The translations under genes were made by a program, and so were the position numbers. From JACKBK01 sp963707275 (GTDB lineage: Bacteria > Chloroflexota > Anaerolineae > JAAEKA01): a stretch of DNA of 64,000 nt. Below the pieces are notes generated by a model, which saw nothing but the letters and a program-made list of their open reading frames with translations, did no database searches and was not told the DNA's origin. Shown in pieces: positions 18,146 to 28,765 of the stretch. Each line of letters begins with the position of its first letter. The stretch's first letter is position 1. The DNA lies in NCBI GenBank assembly GCA_963707275.1, contig CAVPPH010000003.1, forward strand, positions 434,001-498,000. Direction: 5' to 3'.

Positions 18146-20340
18146 GGCGTCATCGCCTGCGAATCCGCTGTCAGCATCAGGTATCCAAGGCGGGCAAACT
18201 GGTCGCCCTGGTTGCGGATGTCGACGGTGATCGGCCCCCGTAGGGGCGGGGTCTCCCGCCCTCCGTGGTTTCCCCGCCCTCCCCGCCCGGCAGCGCGATC
18301 CGTTCCGTGCGCCAGCCGTCAGTGCCACCGACCACCACCACCAACTGGCCGTCAACACGGATCTCCAGCGCTACGCCGGGCCGGTCGCGGTGCAACAATT
18401 CCAGCACAGCCGGGCCGTGCTCCGCGGGCGCCAGCCGGATGGTGGCCGTCTGGCCGGGATCGAATTGCACGGTTGGCCGCGGCCGCTCGCTGGCATCGAC
18501 GCGCGGCGCGAAGTAATGTACCGATGGCACGGCGTTGCTTTCGATCCACCCCACAACCGGCAGGTGGTCCCGCGACTCCAGCGCGAGCGACAGGTTGACC
18601 ACGCTGTCAGGTTCAAACGGCTGCAAGACGACGTCATTCCACCCTGACTCTGCTGAGAAATATCTGACTCGCTGCCGCGCCATTGACCGACGCATCCAGC
18701 GTGCTGCGGGCCGGCATGAAAACGTGCAGCGTAATGGCAGCCGTAACGCCCGGTTCGAAATAGAGCATCTCTTCGATCTGCGCCGCGCCCTCGTCGTCTT
18801 GCCAAACCGTCGGAGGCAGGTCGCGCTGGTTGGTCGGGCCGGGTGCCTTGCGGTACATGACGCTGCGAAAGCCTTCCTGGTCGTCGATATCGACGGTCTC
18901 GTAGCGCCCGCGGAACCACTCGGCGTCAGCGACCTGGAACGGGTAGTTGACGCCGCCGGTCAGCACCACCAGTTCCGGGCGATAGCGCTGGATCGCCCAG
19001 ACCATCTTGTCCGCCGGGTTCAACTTCAGGTGCGCCACGTCACGCTGCAAGAGGCCAGCGAGGTCCACAATGCGGCAGTCGCTGACGTAGCCGATCAGCC
19101 CGATCTCGGCGATGCCTACAGCCGGGTCGCCGTCGGCGCAAAGCGTCCGCAGCGTTTCGGCGGTCTGGAGATAGGCTTCCTCGCGCCGCCGCAACTCCGG
19201 CTGCTGTGCCAGGGTCGTTGCGACCGGAAATGCAGGCAGCAACGCCAGCGCGACCAGACCGGTCATCAACGCAGCGCGGATCAGACGGGCCCGCTCGCGG
19301 CCGGCCAGCCGAGTCGCCAGCCAGTCGGCCGCGGCCGCCACCGCATCGCCAGCCAGCAGAGCAACCACCGGCGCTAACGGCACATAGTACCAGAAATAGC
19401 TGCGCACACCCAGCAGGACGTGCCCGGCCACGAACAGCGCCATCCAAAGCAGCAGCGGCAGGCGATCCGGTGCGCGCCGCCAAAGCGCCAGCACCAGTCC
19501 GATCACAGCCAGCGCGGCCGCGGCGGTAAACTGCTGCGCCCAGTCGCCGGTCGCGTCCAGTAGGCCTTCGCCCCAGCGCGGGATGGTCTGCGCCAGCGCC
19601 TGGGTCGCCTTGGCTGCCAGCGTGTTGGGTACCGGTGAGCCGTAGTAGGACGTGGCAAACAGCAGCCAAGGCGCAACCAGCGCGAAGAACACGACCAGCG
19701 CCTTCCAAGGAATCCGACGCGGCCGCGTCATCACCAGCCAGTATCCACCGATGGCCAACGCAACCAGTAGCCCGTCGGGGCGCAGCAGAAAAGCTGCCGC
19801 GGCGGCCGCCGCGGTCGCCATCAGCCAGCGGTCAGCGCGGCGCGGGTCAGCAGCAGACACGGTCGCCCGCCGGTAAGCACTGAATGCCGCCAGGATCGCA
19901 GCGACATAGAGCGGCGTTTCCATGCCCAGCGCCTCGCTCAGCAGCGGAAAGGTCAGCGTCAGCGTCACGGCTACCAACGCCGCCAGCGTCGTGCGGCTGA
20001 GGTCGATGAGCAGCGCGCCCACGAGGAGCAGCGCCAGCCCGTTCAATGCCAGTCCCAGCAACACGAAATCGCTGGTCAACGGCGACGCTGCGGCCAGCAG
20101 CAGCGCGTAGCCGGGCGTTGTGACGGACAGCACCTGCTCGCCGGGGTTGTAGACCGGCCCGAGCCCCTGCGCCAGGTTGCGCGCCACACGGTAGGTGATG
20201 TAGGCGTCGTCGTTGGGACCGAGTCGCCCGATATGCAGCAGGTTAAGCGCCACCAGCAGCACGACCAGCAGCCAGGGTACGAGACGCCAAAGACGGTCGG
20301 CGGTGAATGGCGAACGCGCGGCCATGATTGTTGCTGTCAT
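18142..20340 (-). CDS. GT-C membrane glycosyltransferase (frameshifted, repeat in 3' end)
   Basis: About 730 residues. Around 10 membrane helices are followed by a soluble C-terminal beta domain. The first periplasmic loop has GRLGPNDDAYITYRVARN, the double-acid pattern of arabinofuranosyl/mannosyl GT-C enzymes. The frame breaks at 18664-18681: VNGAAASQIF becomes VNGAARVRYFSAESGW. Near the 3' end a GTAGGGGCGGGG fold-back (18238-18290) interrupts the coding sequence. Beyond it the frame ITVDIRNQGDQFARLGYLML ends at a TGA that overlaps the next gene by 4 bases. Its start ATG overlaps the upstream GT4 stop by 4 bases. Confidence 0.7.
18238..18290. repeat. GC-rich fold-back element inside the GT-C gene
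   Basis: GTAGGGGCGGGG, TCTCCCGCCC, then TCCCCGCCCTCCCCGCCC form overlapping hairpins. The start matches the arm of the intergenic repeat at 51523-51593 (GTAGGGGC...). Its position between coding sequence in two different frames suggests insertion of about 3n+2 bases into the gene. Confidence 0.55.
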
Positions 20341-21624
20341 GACTTCAACCGGGCCGGCCGCGCCGCAGCGTAGACGGCCAACGTCTCAGCCGCGCAGCGG
20401 TCCCACGAAAATTGAGCGGCGCGGCGCAAGCCACGCGCGCGCAGATCATCGCGCAGAGCGGCATTACTCAGCACGTCGCGCAGCCCTTGCGCCAGCGAGT
20501 TGAACTCGCAGTGGATCGACGTTCACGGCTGCGTCGCCCACGACCTCAGGCAGCGAGGCGGCCGTGGAGCAGACCACCGGCGTGCCGCAGGCCATGGCCT
20601 CCAGCGGCGGCAGGCCAAACCCTTCATAGATCGACGGGTAGACAAACGCCGTCGCCGCGCTGTACAACGCCGGCAGGTCGGCGTCGTCCACGTAACCGGG
20701 AAACACGACCCGCTCCTCGATCCCAGCCTCCTGCACCGTGGCAAATATCTCGCTCTCCCGCCACAGCGCCTTGCCGGCGATGACCAGTAGGCAGTGATTA
20801 GCAATCGGTAAATAGGCTTCAGAAGGTGCATTCTCCGGTTCACTGTTTCCTGTAAACTGCATACTGTTCACTACTTTTCCAAACGCTTCCACCAGCCGCC
20901 CGATGTTCTTGCGCGGCTGCAGATTGCCCAGCGCGAGCAGGAAGGGGCTATTGCCGATGCCATACTTGGCGCGTACCGCTTGCAGCGCCGCCGGGTCGGT
21001 AACCGGGCGAAACTGCTCGGCCGCGGCCTCGTAGGTGACGGCGACCCGCTGTGGATCGATGCCGTAGCGCTGGACGATCTCGCGCTTGGCGTGCTGGCTG
21101 ACGGTGATAACGCGCGCGGCGCGGCGCGCGCTGAGCGGCACCAAAGTCTTGAGGATCGCGTAGTCGCGCGGCGAGAAAAACTCGGGGTAATGCTCGAAGG
21201 AGATGTCGTGGATGGTAACTACGACCGGGCAGGACGCGACCGGCGGCGCGTTGTAGGTGACGTGCAGGACGTCCACCGAGCGGCGCAGCGCCACAGCCGG
21301 CAGGCCAAAGGGAATGCGCAGCAGCGAGTTGCCAGGACGCAGTTTGACAACCTCCGCGTGCGGGAAGTCGCGCAGTTCGGGCAGCGCCGCGTGCAGCCGC
21401 TCAGGATGCGGCGTCAGCAGCGAGAAACGTGGCGTCGCGCCCCAACGGCGCGCCTCGGCGCGTTGCAGGCCATCAGCCGCAGCAGCCGGTTCGCCCGTGT
21501 CCCACGAAAAACCCTTGGGATCGCGTCCCGCCACCCGCAGCAGCCCGCGGATCAGGTTCACAGTGTAGGTTTCGTTGCCGGTTTCCCGCTCGCCCACCAT
21601 GTGGGCGTCGATAGCGATATGCAT
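20337..21624 (-). CDS. GT4 (group 1) glycosyltransferase (frameshifted)
   Basis: About 428 residues after repair. The N-terminus is AIDAHMVGERETGNETYTVN. The donor-binding domain holds LLALGNLQPRKNIGRLVEA and the EX7E-type signature SIYEGFGLPPLEAMACGTPV. The frame breaks at 20501-20516: DPLRVQLAGARAA becomes DPLEFNSLAQGLRDVLSNAAL. The repaired frame ends at a TGA that overlaps the next start by exactly 4 bases, which strongly supports the repair. It adds a hexose or deoxyhexose to a lipid-linked glycan. Confidence 0.82.
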
Positions 21625-21937
21625 GAGAAGAGTTGCAGGTGGCAGGTAGCAGGTAGCTGACGGCGAGTTCCATGGTGATCTGCGTCTTCCTGTCGATCCG
21701 CGGTTCTGAGGCTACAGGTTAACGAAGATCCATACCTACGAGCGAGTATGCTTCAGCATACTTTGCCCTACCAGCCGCCGGTTTCAACCGGAGGCGACGA
21801 TGCAGCACGACATCCGATACAACCACTCATCCTTCACCAACCGCCTCCGAAAATACGCTTACTCACGCCGAAACGCCAGTGCTTCCACTATCACGGCGGT
21901 GTAGGCGCGCAGGTTTTCGCGCCAGCGGTCACGATCC
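21625..21937. other. 313-base spacer inside the polysaccharide locus
   Basis: No convincing gene. It contains a GCAGGTGGCAGGTAGCAGG run at 21634-21655, a hairpin AGTATGC-TTCA-GCATACT near 21745, and a CGCCGGTTTCAACCGGAGGCG fold-back near 21776-21797. A 35-codon ATG frame at 21799 lacks a ribosome site. It is the largest break in the locus and may hold an internal promoter or a transcript end. Confidence 0.4.
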
Positions 21938-22924
21938 TTACCGCGGCAGGATCATCACAGTGCTGACACCAGCGCGCAGACCCATCTGCAACAGAGTTAT
22001 CCCGCGCACGGCCAGCTCGGTTCCAGGCCCGTCGAACTTGCGGAAATAGCGAAAGTGCGAGCGAAACCCCAGCGGCAGCACGCTGGATCGTGCCTTAGCT
22101 GTCGCTCGCTTGCCGTAGTGCACCACCTGCGCGGCGGGCGTGAAGTAGAGCCGATACCCCTGTTGACTGGCCCGCCGGCACCAGTCCAGCTCCTCCACGT
22201 ACATCCAGTAGCCCTCGTCGAAAGGGCCAACCGCGTCCCAGACTTCGCGGCGCACGGCCAGAGCACAGCCCTGTATCCAGTCCACCTCGCGCACGTGGTT
22301 GCGCTTGAAACCACCGATCTCCTTTCGGGCAAACAGCCGGCTGCGCGGAAACAGCACGCTGAGAAACACCGCCTCGCAAAACAGATCCCACAAGGTGGGA
22401 AAACGGAACACCGCCGCCTGCCAACTGCCGTCCGGATTCAGTACGTTAGGACCTACCGCAGCCGCCTGCGGACGCCGCTCCAGGAACCTGACCAGCGCCT
22501 GCAACGCGCCGGGCCGAACATAGGCGTCCGGGTTCAGCAGGAACAGCACCCGGCCGCGCGCCTGTGCGATGGCCTGGTTGTTGGCCGCCGCGAAGCCGAG
22601 ATTGCGGTCGTTGGCGAGCAGACGAACCTGTGGAAATTGCGCCGCGATCATCGCGACGCTGCCGTCGTCCGATGCGTTGTCGACCACGATGACCTCGGCG
22701 CTGGCCTGCCCAGGCTGGACAACCCCGCCATCCTCACGGGCCAGCGCCACGCCGCGATCTGAGACGATCGATGTTAGACACTCGGCCAGATAATCGCGCG
22801 TGTTCCAGTTGACGACAATTACAGAAATGTCTGGCCGCGCCTCTTCGACAACTGTTGCCGAGACATTGCGCGCCAAAAGCGCTGCGTCGCCTGCCAGCCG
22901 AAGTGAACTCTGGTTACCGTTCAC
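21938..22924 (-). CDS. GT2 glycosyltransferase (rhamnosyltransferase-like)
   Basis: 328 residues. The GT-A fold starts at PDISVIVVNWNTRDYLAECL. The nucleotide-binding strand is EVIVVDNASDDGS, the donor DxD-type motif is NPDAYVRPGA, and the acceptor-side motif is YVEELDWCRRASQQGYRLYF. Residues 1-28 are extra. The C-terminus ends in a hydrophobic segment. Its ATG overlaps the stop of the O-antigen ligase by 4 bases, so the two are coupled. Confidence 0.85.
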   Translation of the reverse strand: MNGNQSSLRLAGDAALLARNVSATVVEEARPDISVIVVNWNTRDYLAECLTSIVSDRGVALAREDGGVVQPGQASAEVIVVDNASDDGSVAMIAAQFPQVRLLANDRNLGFAAANNQAIAQARGRVLFLLNPDAYVRPGALQALVRFLERRPQAAAVGPNVLNPDGSWQAAVFRFPTLWDLFCEAVFLSVLFPRSRLFARKEIGGFKRNHVREVDWIQGCALAVRREVWDAVGPFDEGYWMYVEELDWCRRASQQGYRLYFTPAAQVVHYGKRATAKARSSVLPLGFRSHFRYFRKFDGPGTELAVRGITLLQMGLRAGVSTVMILPR

Positions 22925-24471
22925 TGGTCACCGCCCACTGTCCCCCGGTACGCGTCAACATGAAACGCCAGTCCGGCGATCAGCCACAGATAGGCGGCCA
23001 CCAGGAAGTTCTGCATCAGCGGGGTGACAGCAAAAACAGCCAGCGCGCCCAGCCAAGTCACCAGGGCCACCTCGACCAGCAACGTGCCGCCCACGTCGCC
23101 AGCTGCCCGCTGCCGCTGGCGCATCCGCCACAGCGTTGCCACCAGCGAAAGCAGCACGACTAACAACAGCGCCATACCGATTAGTCCCAGCTCCATGCCG
23201 AACTGGAAGTAGGTGCTCTCGGTGTGCAGGATCTGGGCATCCTGCCCGAAGCGCAGCGCCCGCGGCCCGGCCATGCCCATGCCCATTCCCCACGGGTTAT
23301 AGGTCACATAGCCCAGCGCGTCGTTAAGCGAGGTCAGGTGTCCCAGCGCGGCAGGATCCTGGCCGGTCAGGCCGCGCCAGATGCGGCGGGCGAAACCGGT
23401 GACCAGTAATCCACCAATAGCGGTGGCCGCTGCGACAGCTATTGCCAGCCACAGCCAACGGTTGTGGATCAGCTCGCGCACAGTGCGCCTGACGCCGCGC
23501 TCGTAGACGAAAATGAATCCTGTGCCCAGCAGCGAGACTGCCAGCGCCAGCAGGCCGCCGCGGCTGTAGGTCAGCAGCAGGCAGAGGATGTAGATCGCCA
23601 GCAACAGGACGAGTACAGCCTTTCGCGCCAGCGACCGAAAAGCGCCGCTGCGGACAAGGTCCCGGAGCGAAGCGGAGTGGAGGCGCACCAGCGCATAGCC
23701 GGTCAGCAGAATGAAGATGTTGAGGTAGATTGCAAGCTGGTTCGGCCCGGTAACGGTGGAGATGGCGCGCGGCCGCGGCACGCCGTCCTGGAGCGCTGTC
23801 TTGAACGCAAAGGGCAGGTTGCCAAACTCGTCCAGATAACCCATGCTGACCATGGTGGGAAAGTCGATGAAGCGCGCCTGGTAGATGCCGAAAAGCGCCA
23901 CCACCGCGGCCACGCCTGCCAACAGCACCAGAAGGCGCGTCAGCTCGCGGCGGGAGAAGGGCATCAGGCGGGCCAGGAAGAACATCGCCAGCGGCTCGAA
24001 GTAGTTGCGAAAGCCGAAGACGCCGATGCTGACCGTGGCCGCCACCAGGATGTACGCTGCCGCCAGCAGCACCAGCGCTGCCAGCCACAAGTCGAAACGA
24101 TAGGCCTGGGCCTGGATTCTGCGCCGTCCGCTGAAATGTTGTATCAGGATCACCGTGGCCAGGAGGACAATGACGCCTTCCTTCCACAGCGACAGCAGCG
24201 TGATGCGGCTTGCCGGCCAGCCAAGCTGCCAGGTGACGACCCGAACCACCTGCTCGTGGAAGGGTAACAGCGCTAGCATCCCGGCCAAGACCCAAAAGGG
24301 ACGCACCCAGGCGATGACCACTACGACTGCCGCGGCAACCACCAGCGCTGCCAGAACAGCCTGGAAATAGGCCAACAGGGCAAGGCCCGCCAGCGCCAGC
24401 AGGATCAGAATGACCCAGCGCGGCGCCACGCGCCAGCCGTGCGGTGTTGTAGTGCTCGCTTGCGTTGTCAT
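22921..24471 (-). CDS. O-antigen ligase / polymerase family membrane protein
   Basis: 516 residues with 11-12 membrane helices and a long outer loop containing ISTVTGPNQLAIYLNIFILL and YSRGGLLALAVSLL, typical of the Wzy_C/WaaL family. The second outer loop ends with THESTYFQF-like HTESTYFQFGMELGLIGMAL, the conserved part before the last helices. It would polymerise or ligate glycans at the outer membrane face. It is the first gene of the operon, preceded by the TACTCG repeat. Confidence 0.82.
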   Translation of the reverse strand: MTTQASTTTPHGWRVAPRWVILILLALAGLALLAYFQAVLAALVVAAAVVVVIAWVRPFWVLAGMLALLPFHEQVVRVVTWQLGWPASRITLLSLWKEGVIVLLATVILIQHFSGRRRIQAQAYRFDLWLAALVLLAAAYILVAATVSIGVFGFRNYFEPLAMFFLARLMPFSRRELTRLLVLLAGVAAVVALFGIYQARFIDFPTMVSMGYLDEFGNLPFAFKTALQDGVPRPRAISTVTGPNQLAIYLNIFILLTGYALVRLHSASLRDLVRSGAFRSLARKAVLVLLLAIYILCLLLTYSRGGLLALAVSLLGTGFIFVYERGVRRTVRELIHNRWLWLAIAVAAATAIGGLLVTGFARRIWRGLTGQDPAALGHLTSLNDALGYVTYNPWGMGMGMAGPRALRFGQDAQILHTESTYFQFGMELGLIGMALLLVVLLSLVATLWRMRQRQRAAGDVGGTLLVEVALVTWLGALAVFAVTPLMQNFLVAAYLWLIAGLAFHVDAYRGTVGGDQ

Positions 24472-24480
24472 AGCGTTGGT

Positions 24481-24577
24481 CTCGTACTCGTACTCCTACT
24501 CGTGCTCCTACTCGTATTCGATTTCCGCCGGCAGCAGCCGGGAGAGTACGAGAACGAGGAGGAGTACGAGTTCGAGG
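24481..24577. repeat. Hexamer repeat fold-back (TACTCG then GAGTACGAG)
   Basis: A CT-rich run of TACTCG/TACTCC units (24481-24520) is followed after a short GC spacer by the purine complement (24543-24577: GAGTACGAG, GAACGAGGAGGAG). The two halves can fold back on each other, making a long imperfect hairpin between the phosphodiesterase stop and the O-antigen ligase start. Confidence 0.65.
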
Positions 24578-26273
24578 TTAGCCGACGTAGCCCAATCCGC
24601 GCAGCCGCTCGTCGATCAGCGCCTGCGCATCGCTGTCGTAGTCGGCGCCCTGACCCAACTCGCCGGCGCCTTCACTGAATTCCACGGGATGCTCTGCCAG
24701 CCAGTCAGGGTCGAAGGCTCTCGGCCAGCACGCGGCCGTCCATGTCGTCGGGAACCGGCACGCCCAGGTAGTGCAGGATGGTGGGCGCCAGATCCCAGAG
24801 GATGCCCTCATCGAAACGGTGTCCCTGGCGCACGCCGTCGCCCGCCATCACAAAGATGCCGTGCAAGCGATGGCCACCGTTGTTGAGATTGGGCGAGAGC
24901 GGCGGCACAGGCGGCGGCTCCACACCCGGCTGCGGCAGGTAGATGCCGCGGATGACCCGCGTCGTCTGCCAGCGGATGATGATGTCGGGCGACTTGTGCA
25001 GATTGGGACCGTGATAGACGTCCTCGCGCTTGATCGCCTCCTCCAGCACTGGCTCGTGGTCAAGGACATCGCGGCTGGCATGCAGCTTTTCGATGATCTC
25101 GTCGCGCAGCGCCTCGTACTCCTCCGGCGGCACGATCCCGCCCGGCTCGCGGCCTTGCAGGTTGATCCACAGGTCGTCGCGCGCGCCGTAGGCGTAAGCC
25201 TTGGTGCGGCTCCAGTCGATGTTGCCGAAGGTCAGCGCCATCTCCATCCGCTCACGCACGCCCGGCAACAGCTTGACCAGCTTGAGCTTGGCGTCGCGCG
25301 GCAGCCGGCGATCGACCAGGTTGTAGCCCCACTTCAGCGGCGCCATCGCGACCCGCTTGCCGCGCGACAGCAGATTCCGGCGCTGACCGTCGCTGTCCAG
25401 GTAGTGCAGCAGGCCGATGCTGGCCAGCCAGTCGTTGAGATACTCCGCGCCGCGCTGGTTGAACCCGCCGCCGTGGTCGCTCATCAGGATCACCGTCGCG
25501 TCGGGCGCGAGGGCGGTCAGCTCGCCGACGATCTCGTCCATACGCTCATAGACCCGCTCGACGGTGTCGCCGTAGCGCACCGCCTCCACCGGGTTGTACT
25601 CCGGGTGCGCCAGATCCATATCGCGCCAGAAGAAGTGATGCGACGCGTCGGGTGCGGTGAAGGTGACGTGGAAAACGTCCCAGGCGCGGCTGCTCATCAG
25701 GTAGCGGGCGTAGGCGGCGCGCTTGTCGGCCGCGTCGAAGATCGCCTGCTCGGCCAGGTCACGTCGCCCCATCTTCATGTAGCTGGGAATGCCGGGCTCG
25801 ATGATGTAGTCGCCGACGTTCTGCTGAAGCTCGGTGATCAGGGCGGGCGGATGGCTGAAGCCGGGGCTGTCCACGCTGGGCGCGTCCAGACCGGCCAGCA
25901 TGACGCCGTTGACGGGCTCAGCCGGGTAGCTCATCGGCACGTTGACGACGCCCACCACCTTGCCGGCGCGCGAGGCGATGCTCCACCAGCTTTCGCCCTG
26001 GCGAAAGCCGCCGTTGAGGTAGCGCTTGTTGTAGGTGCCCTCGATGCGCTCGTCGAAGTAAAAGATGCCGTGCTTGCCCGGGTTCTTGCCAGTAGCGAAA
26101 CTGCTCCAGGCCGGCGCGCTGTTCTGGTTGGGCACCGAACGCAGCGGCGCGCTGGACCCGCCGCGCATCAGCCGCGCGATGTTGGGCAGCTTGCCGGCGG
26201 TCGCCCAGGGGCGGATCAGGTCAAAAGTGGCCCCGTCGAGGCCGATGATTAGCAGTCGGTTATCTTTTGTCAT
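24578..26273 (-). CDS. AlkP-superfamily type I phosphodiesterase (frameshifted)
   Basis: About 565 residues after repair. The nucleophile region is IGLDGATFDLIRP near the N-terminus, then SAPAWSSFATGKNPGKHG with the catalytic Ser/Thr. Metal ligands appear in DASHHFFW, MSDHGGG and NGGHRLHGIF. The frame breaks at 24710-24724: RVLAESLRP becomes VLAEAFDPDWLAEHPVEF. Such proteins are common beside Chloroflexota glycan loci, but the substrate (nucleotide sugar, phosphoglycerol or lipid phosphate) is not known. ATG 26273 was chosen because the ten residues before it are not family-like. Confidence 0.78.
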
Positions 26274-26340
26274 TTCTTCTCTCAAGTGACAGTTACTTCG
26301 CACACTATCATTACCGCTCTATTAACCAAGAAACCACGAA

Positions 26341-26416
26341 TGTCTTTGCGAGGCTTGGCGAAGCAATCTCTCCTTTGGTCCAGAGATATTGCTTCGCCGC
26401 AGCGGCTCGCAATGAC
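26341..26416. repeat. Intergenic inverted repeat TGTCTTTGCGAGG...CTCGCAATGACA
   Basis: A fold-back with arms containing TTGCGAGGCTTGGCGAAGCAAT and its near-complement around TTTGGTCC. Similar fold-back repeats with TTGCGAG and GAAGCAAT cores are common in many environmental genomes and behave like non-autonomous palindromic elements. It sits between the helicase 3' end and the phosphodiesterase 5' end. Confidence 0.65.
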
Positions 26417-26442
26417 AATTGAGAACTTAGTTTACGATGTCA

Positions 26443-28765
26443 TTACTGGCGGATAATCTCCAGCTTTGCGAAGCTGGCCATCAGTTTCTTGATGCCAAGG
26501 CCTGGAAAGGCCACGCTGACATACTCGTCGTCGTCGGCCAGTTCGGTCCTGATCACCACACCCTGGCCGAAGACGCCGTGACTGACCCGCTGGCCGGGTT
26601 TGAACTGCGGCTGGCGGGATGCTGGCTGAGCAGCGCCAACCCGTCCCTTGTCCGCGCGGCGACGGCCGGCGGACTCCACGACGGTGGCGCGAGCGGTACG
26701 CTGATCGCGCACGGTACCGCGTGCCTGCTGCTTGCGTGTTGCCATGCCGCGCCCATTGACCAGTTCCGTCGGGGATGTCGTCCAGAAACTGGCTGGGTAG
26801 GTTCATTTCGGTGTTGCCGTACAGTGTGCGCCGGAACGCGTGTACCAGATACAGCAGCCGCTTGGCGCGTGTGATGCCGACGTAGGCCAATCGGCGCTCC
26901 TCCTGCAGGCCGTCGGGATCGTCCTTGCTGCGGCTGTGGGGGAAGACGCCCTCCTCCATACCGACGATGAACACCACGGGAAACTCCAGCCCCTTGGCGG
27001 TGTGCAGCGTCATCAGCGTCGGCGCCTCCTGCTGGGCCGTTTCCGGCAACTCGTCGAGGTCACTGACCAACGCGATTTCCTCCAGGAAGGTGCCCAGCGC
27101 GTTCAGCCCGGGGCCGTCGTCAAAGCCGTCCATCTCCACGTAGGAGGGGACGCTGGTCGGCAGATCGGCATAGCTGGCAGCCACGGTGCGCAGCTCTTGC
27201 AGGTTCTCCCAACGTCCTTCACCTTCCTCGGTGCCATCGCGGACGTAGGCCGCGTACCCGGACTCTTCGAGGATGCGGTCCAATAGCTGGCCAACGGTCA
27301 GGCTATCCTTGGCGGCAATCCATCCCGCGGCCATGCGCCAGAACGCCAGCAGCGCCGTGTGCGCGCTTCTGCCCACCGGCGACTGGTCCAGCAGGGGCGA
27401 GCCGCCAGCCTTCAGCGCCAACTCGCCGCGCTCACCTGCCAGGACGCGCAGCGCCTCGGTTTGCGACAGGCCAAGCTGCTGCGCCCACTGCGCCAGCGCG
27501 GCCTCGCTGGCCTTGCCGATACGACGCGGCGGCACGTTGATGATGCGGCCCAGGCTCAGGCTGTCGTCAGGGTTGTGCACCACACGCAGATAGGCGATAG
27601 CGTCCTTGATCTCCATGCGCTGGTAGAAGCGGGTCGCGCCGACCAGCCGGTAAGGCAGGTTGCGACGCACAAAGGAGTCTTCCAGCGCGCGCGACTGGGC
27701 GTTGGTGCGATAGAGAATGACGCACTCGCCAGGCGTGGCACGGCCTTCCAACCGTAGCCGTGCGATCTCTTCCACGACGAAGTTGGCTTCCTCGATCTCG
27801 TCGTAGGCCTGGTAGACCGTGACCAGTGGGCCGCCCTCTTGTTCGGTGAAGAGCTTCTTCGGCGTCCTCGCCCAGTTGTGTTTGATGACCTCGTTGGCCG
27901 CGTCGAGGATGATCTGTGTCGAGCGGTAGTTGCGCTCCAACAGGATCTGGCGCATCTCCGGGAAATCATCGCGCAGCCGGGTGATGTTGCGTGGATCCGC
28001 GCCTCGCCACCCGTAAATCGATTGATCTTCGTCAGCGACGCAAAATAGGTTACGCTCTGGACCTACCAACAGCTTGACCAAATCGTACTGCGCGATGTTG
28101 GTGTCCTGAAACTCGTCCACCAGCAGGTGCAGGTAACGCTCCTGATAACGGCTGCGCACCTCGGCGCTGTTTTGCAAGAGCAACGCTGTTTCCATCAGCA
28201 GGTCGTCGAAATCAAGCGCGTTGTTCTCGCGCAGCAGCGCCTGATAGCGGACGTAGATGCGGCCGGCAACTTCCTCCCAGTAGGTGCGTGACTGGTACGC
28301 GTCGGGGGTCACCAGCTCGTTCTTGCAGCGGCTGATGTGGTTGTGGATGGCGGCCGGGCGATAGAGCTTGTCGTTGAGGTTCAGCTCTTTGATCACCGCC
28401 TTGACCACCCGCTGCTGGTCGTCGCTGTCAAAGATGACGAAGTTGCTGGGCAGGCCGGCGGCCGTGTGCTCACGCCGCAGCATCTGCGCGCTGATCGAGT
28501 GGAACGTGCCAATCGTCAGCCCGCGCAGCTCACCGCCCAGCAGCGCCTCGGTGCGGCTGCGCATCTCCCGCGCCGCCTTGTTGGTGAAGGTGACCGCCAT
28601 AATGCGCCAGGGCGGCACGCGGCGTTCCTGTACCAGGAAGGCGATGCGCTGAGTCAGGACGCGCGTCTTGCCGGAGCCTGGTCCGGCAAGCACCAGCAAT
28701 GAACCGTCAGGCGCGCTCACTGCGGCGATCTGCTGTTCGTTGAGACCTGCCAGCACGCTGCTCAA
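26443..28765 (-). CDS. pcrA: UvrD/PcrA-type superfamily 1 DNA helicase (frameshifted)
   Basis: About 773 residues after repair. It is a 3'-5' ATP-dependent helicase for repair and replication restart. LNEQQIAAVSAPDGSLLVLA and Walker A GPGSGKT open the protein. Motif II/III is DEDQSIYGWRGADPRNI, followed by NYRSTQ and the C-terminal VSVAFPGLGIKKLMASFAKL Tudor-like end. The TTG start at 28765 overlaps the upstream DinB stop by 4 bases (TTGA). The frame breaks at 26767-26777: DDIPDGTGQ becomes DDIPTELVNGRGM with one base removed, restoring the usual C-terminus. Confidence 0.88.

Noticed and set aside
21799..21906. ATG frame of 35 codons in the glycan-locus spacer
   Set aside because: There is no ribosome site, its strand is opposite to all neighbours, and the composition is unlike coding sequence here.
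24771..26252. Plus-strand open frame of 493 codons
   Set aside because: It is exactly antisense to the phosphodiesterase, whose metal-site motifs are clear on the minus strand; there is no ribosome site.
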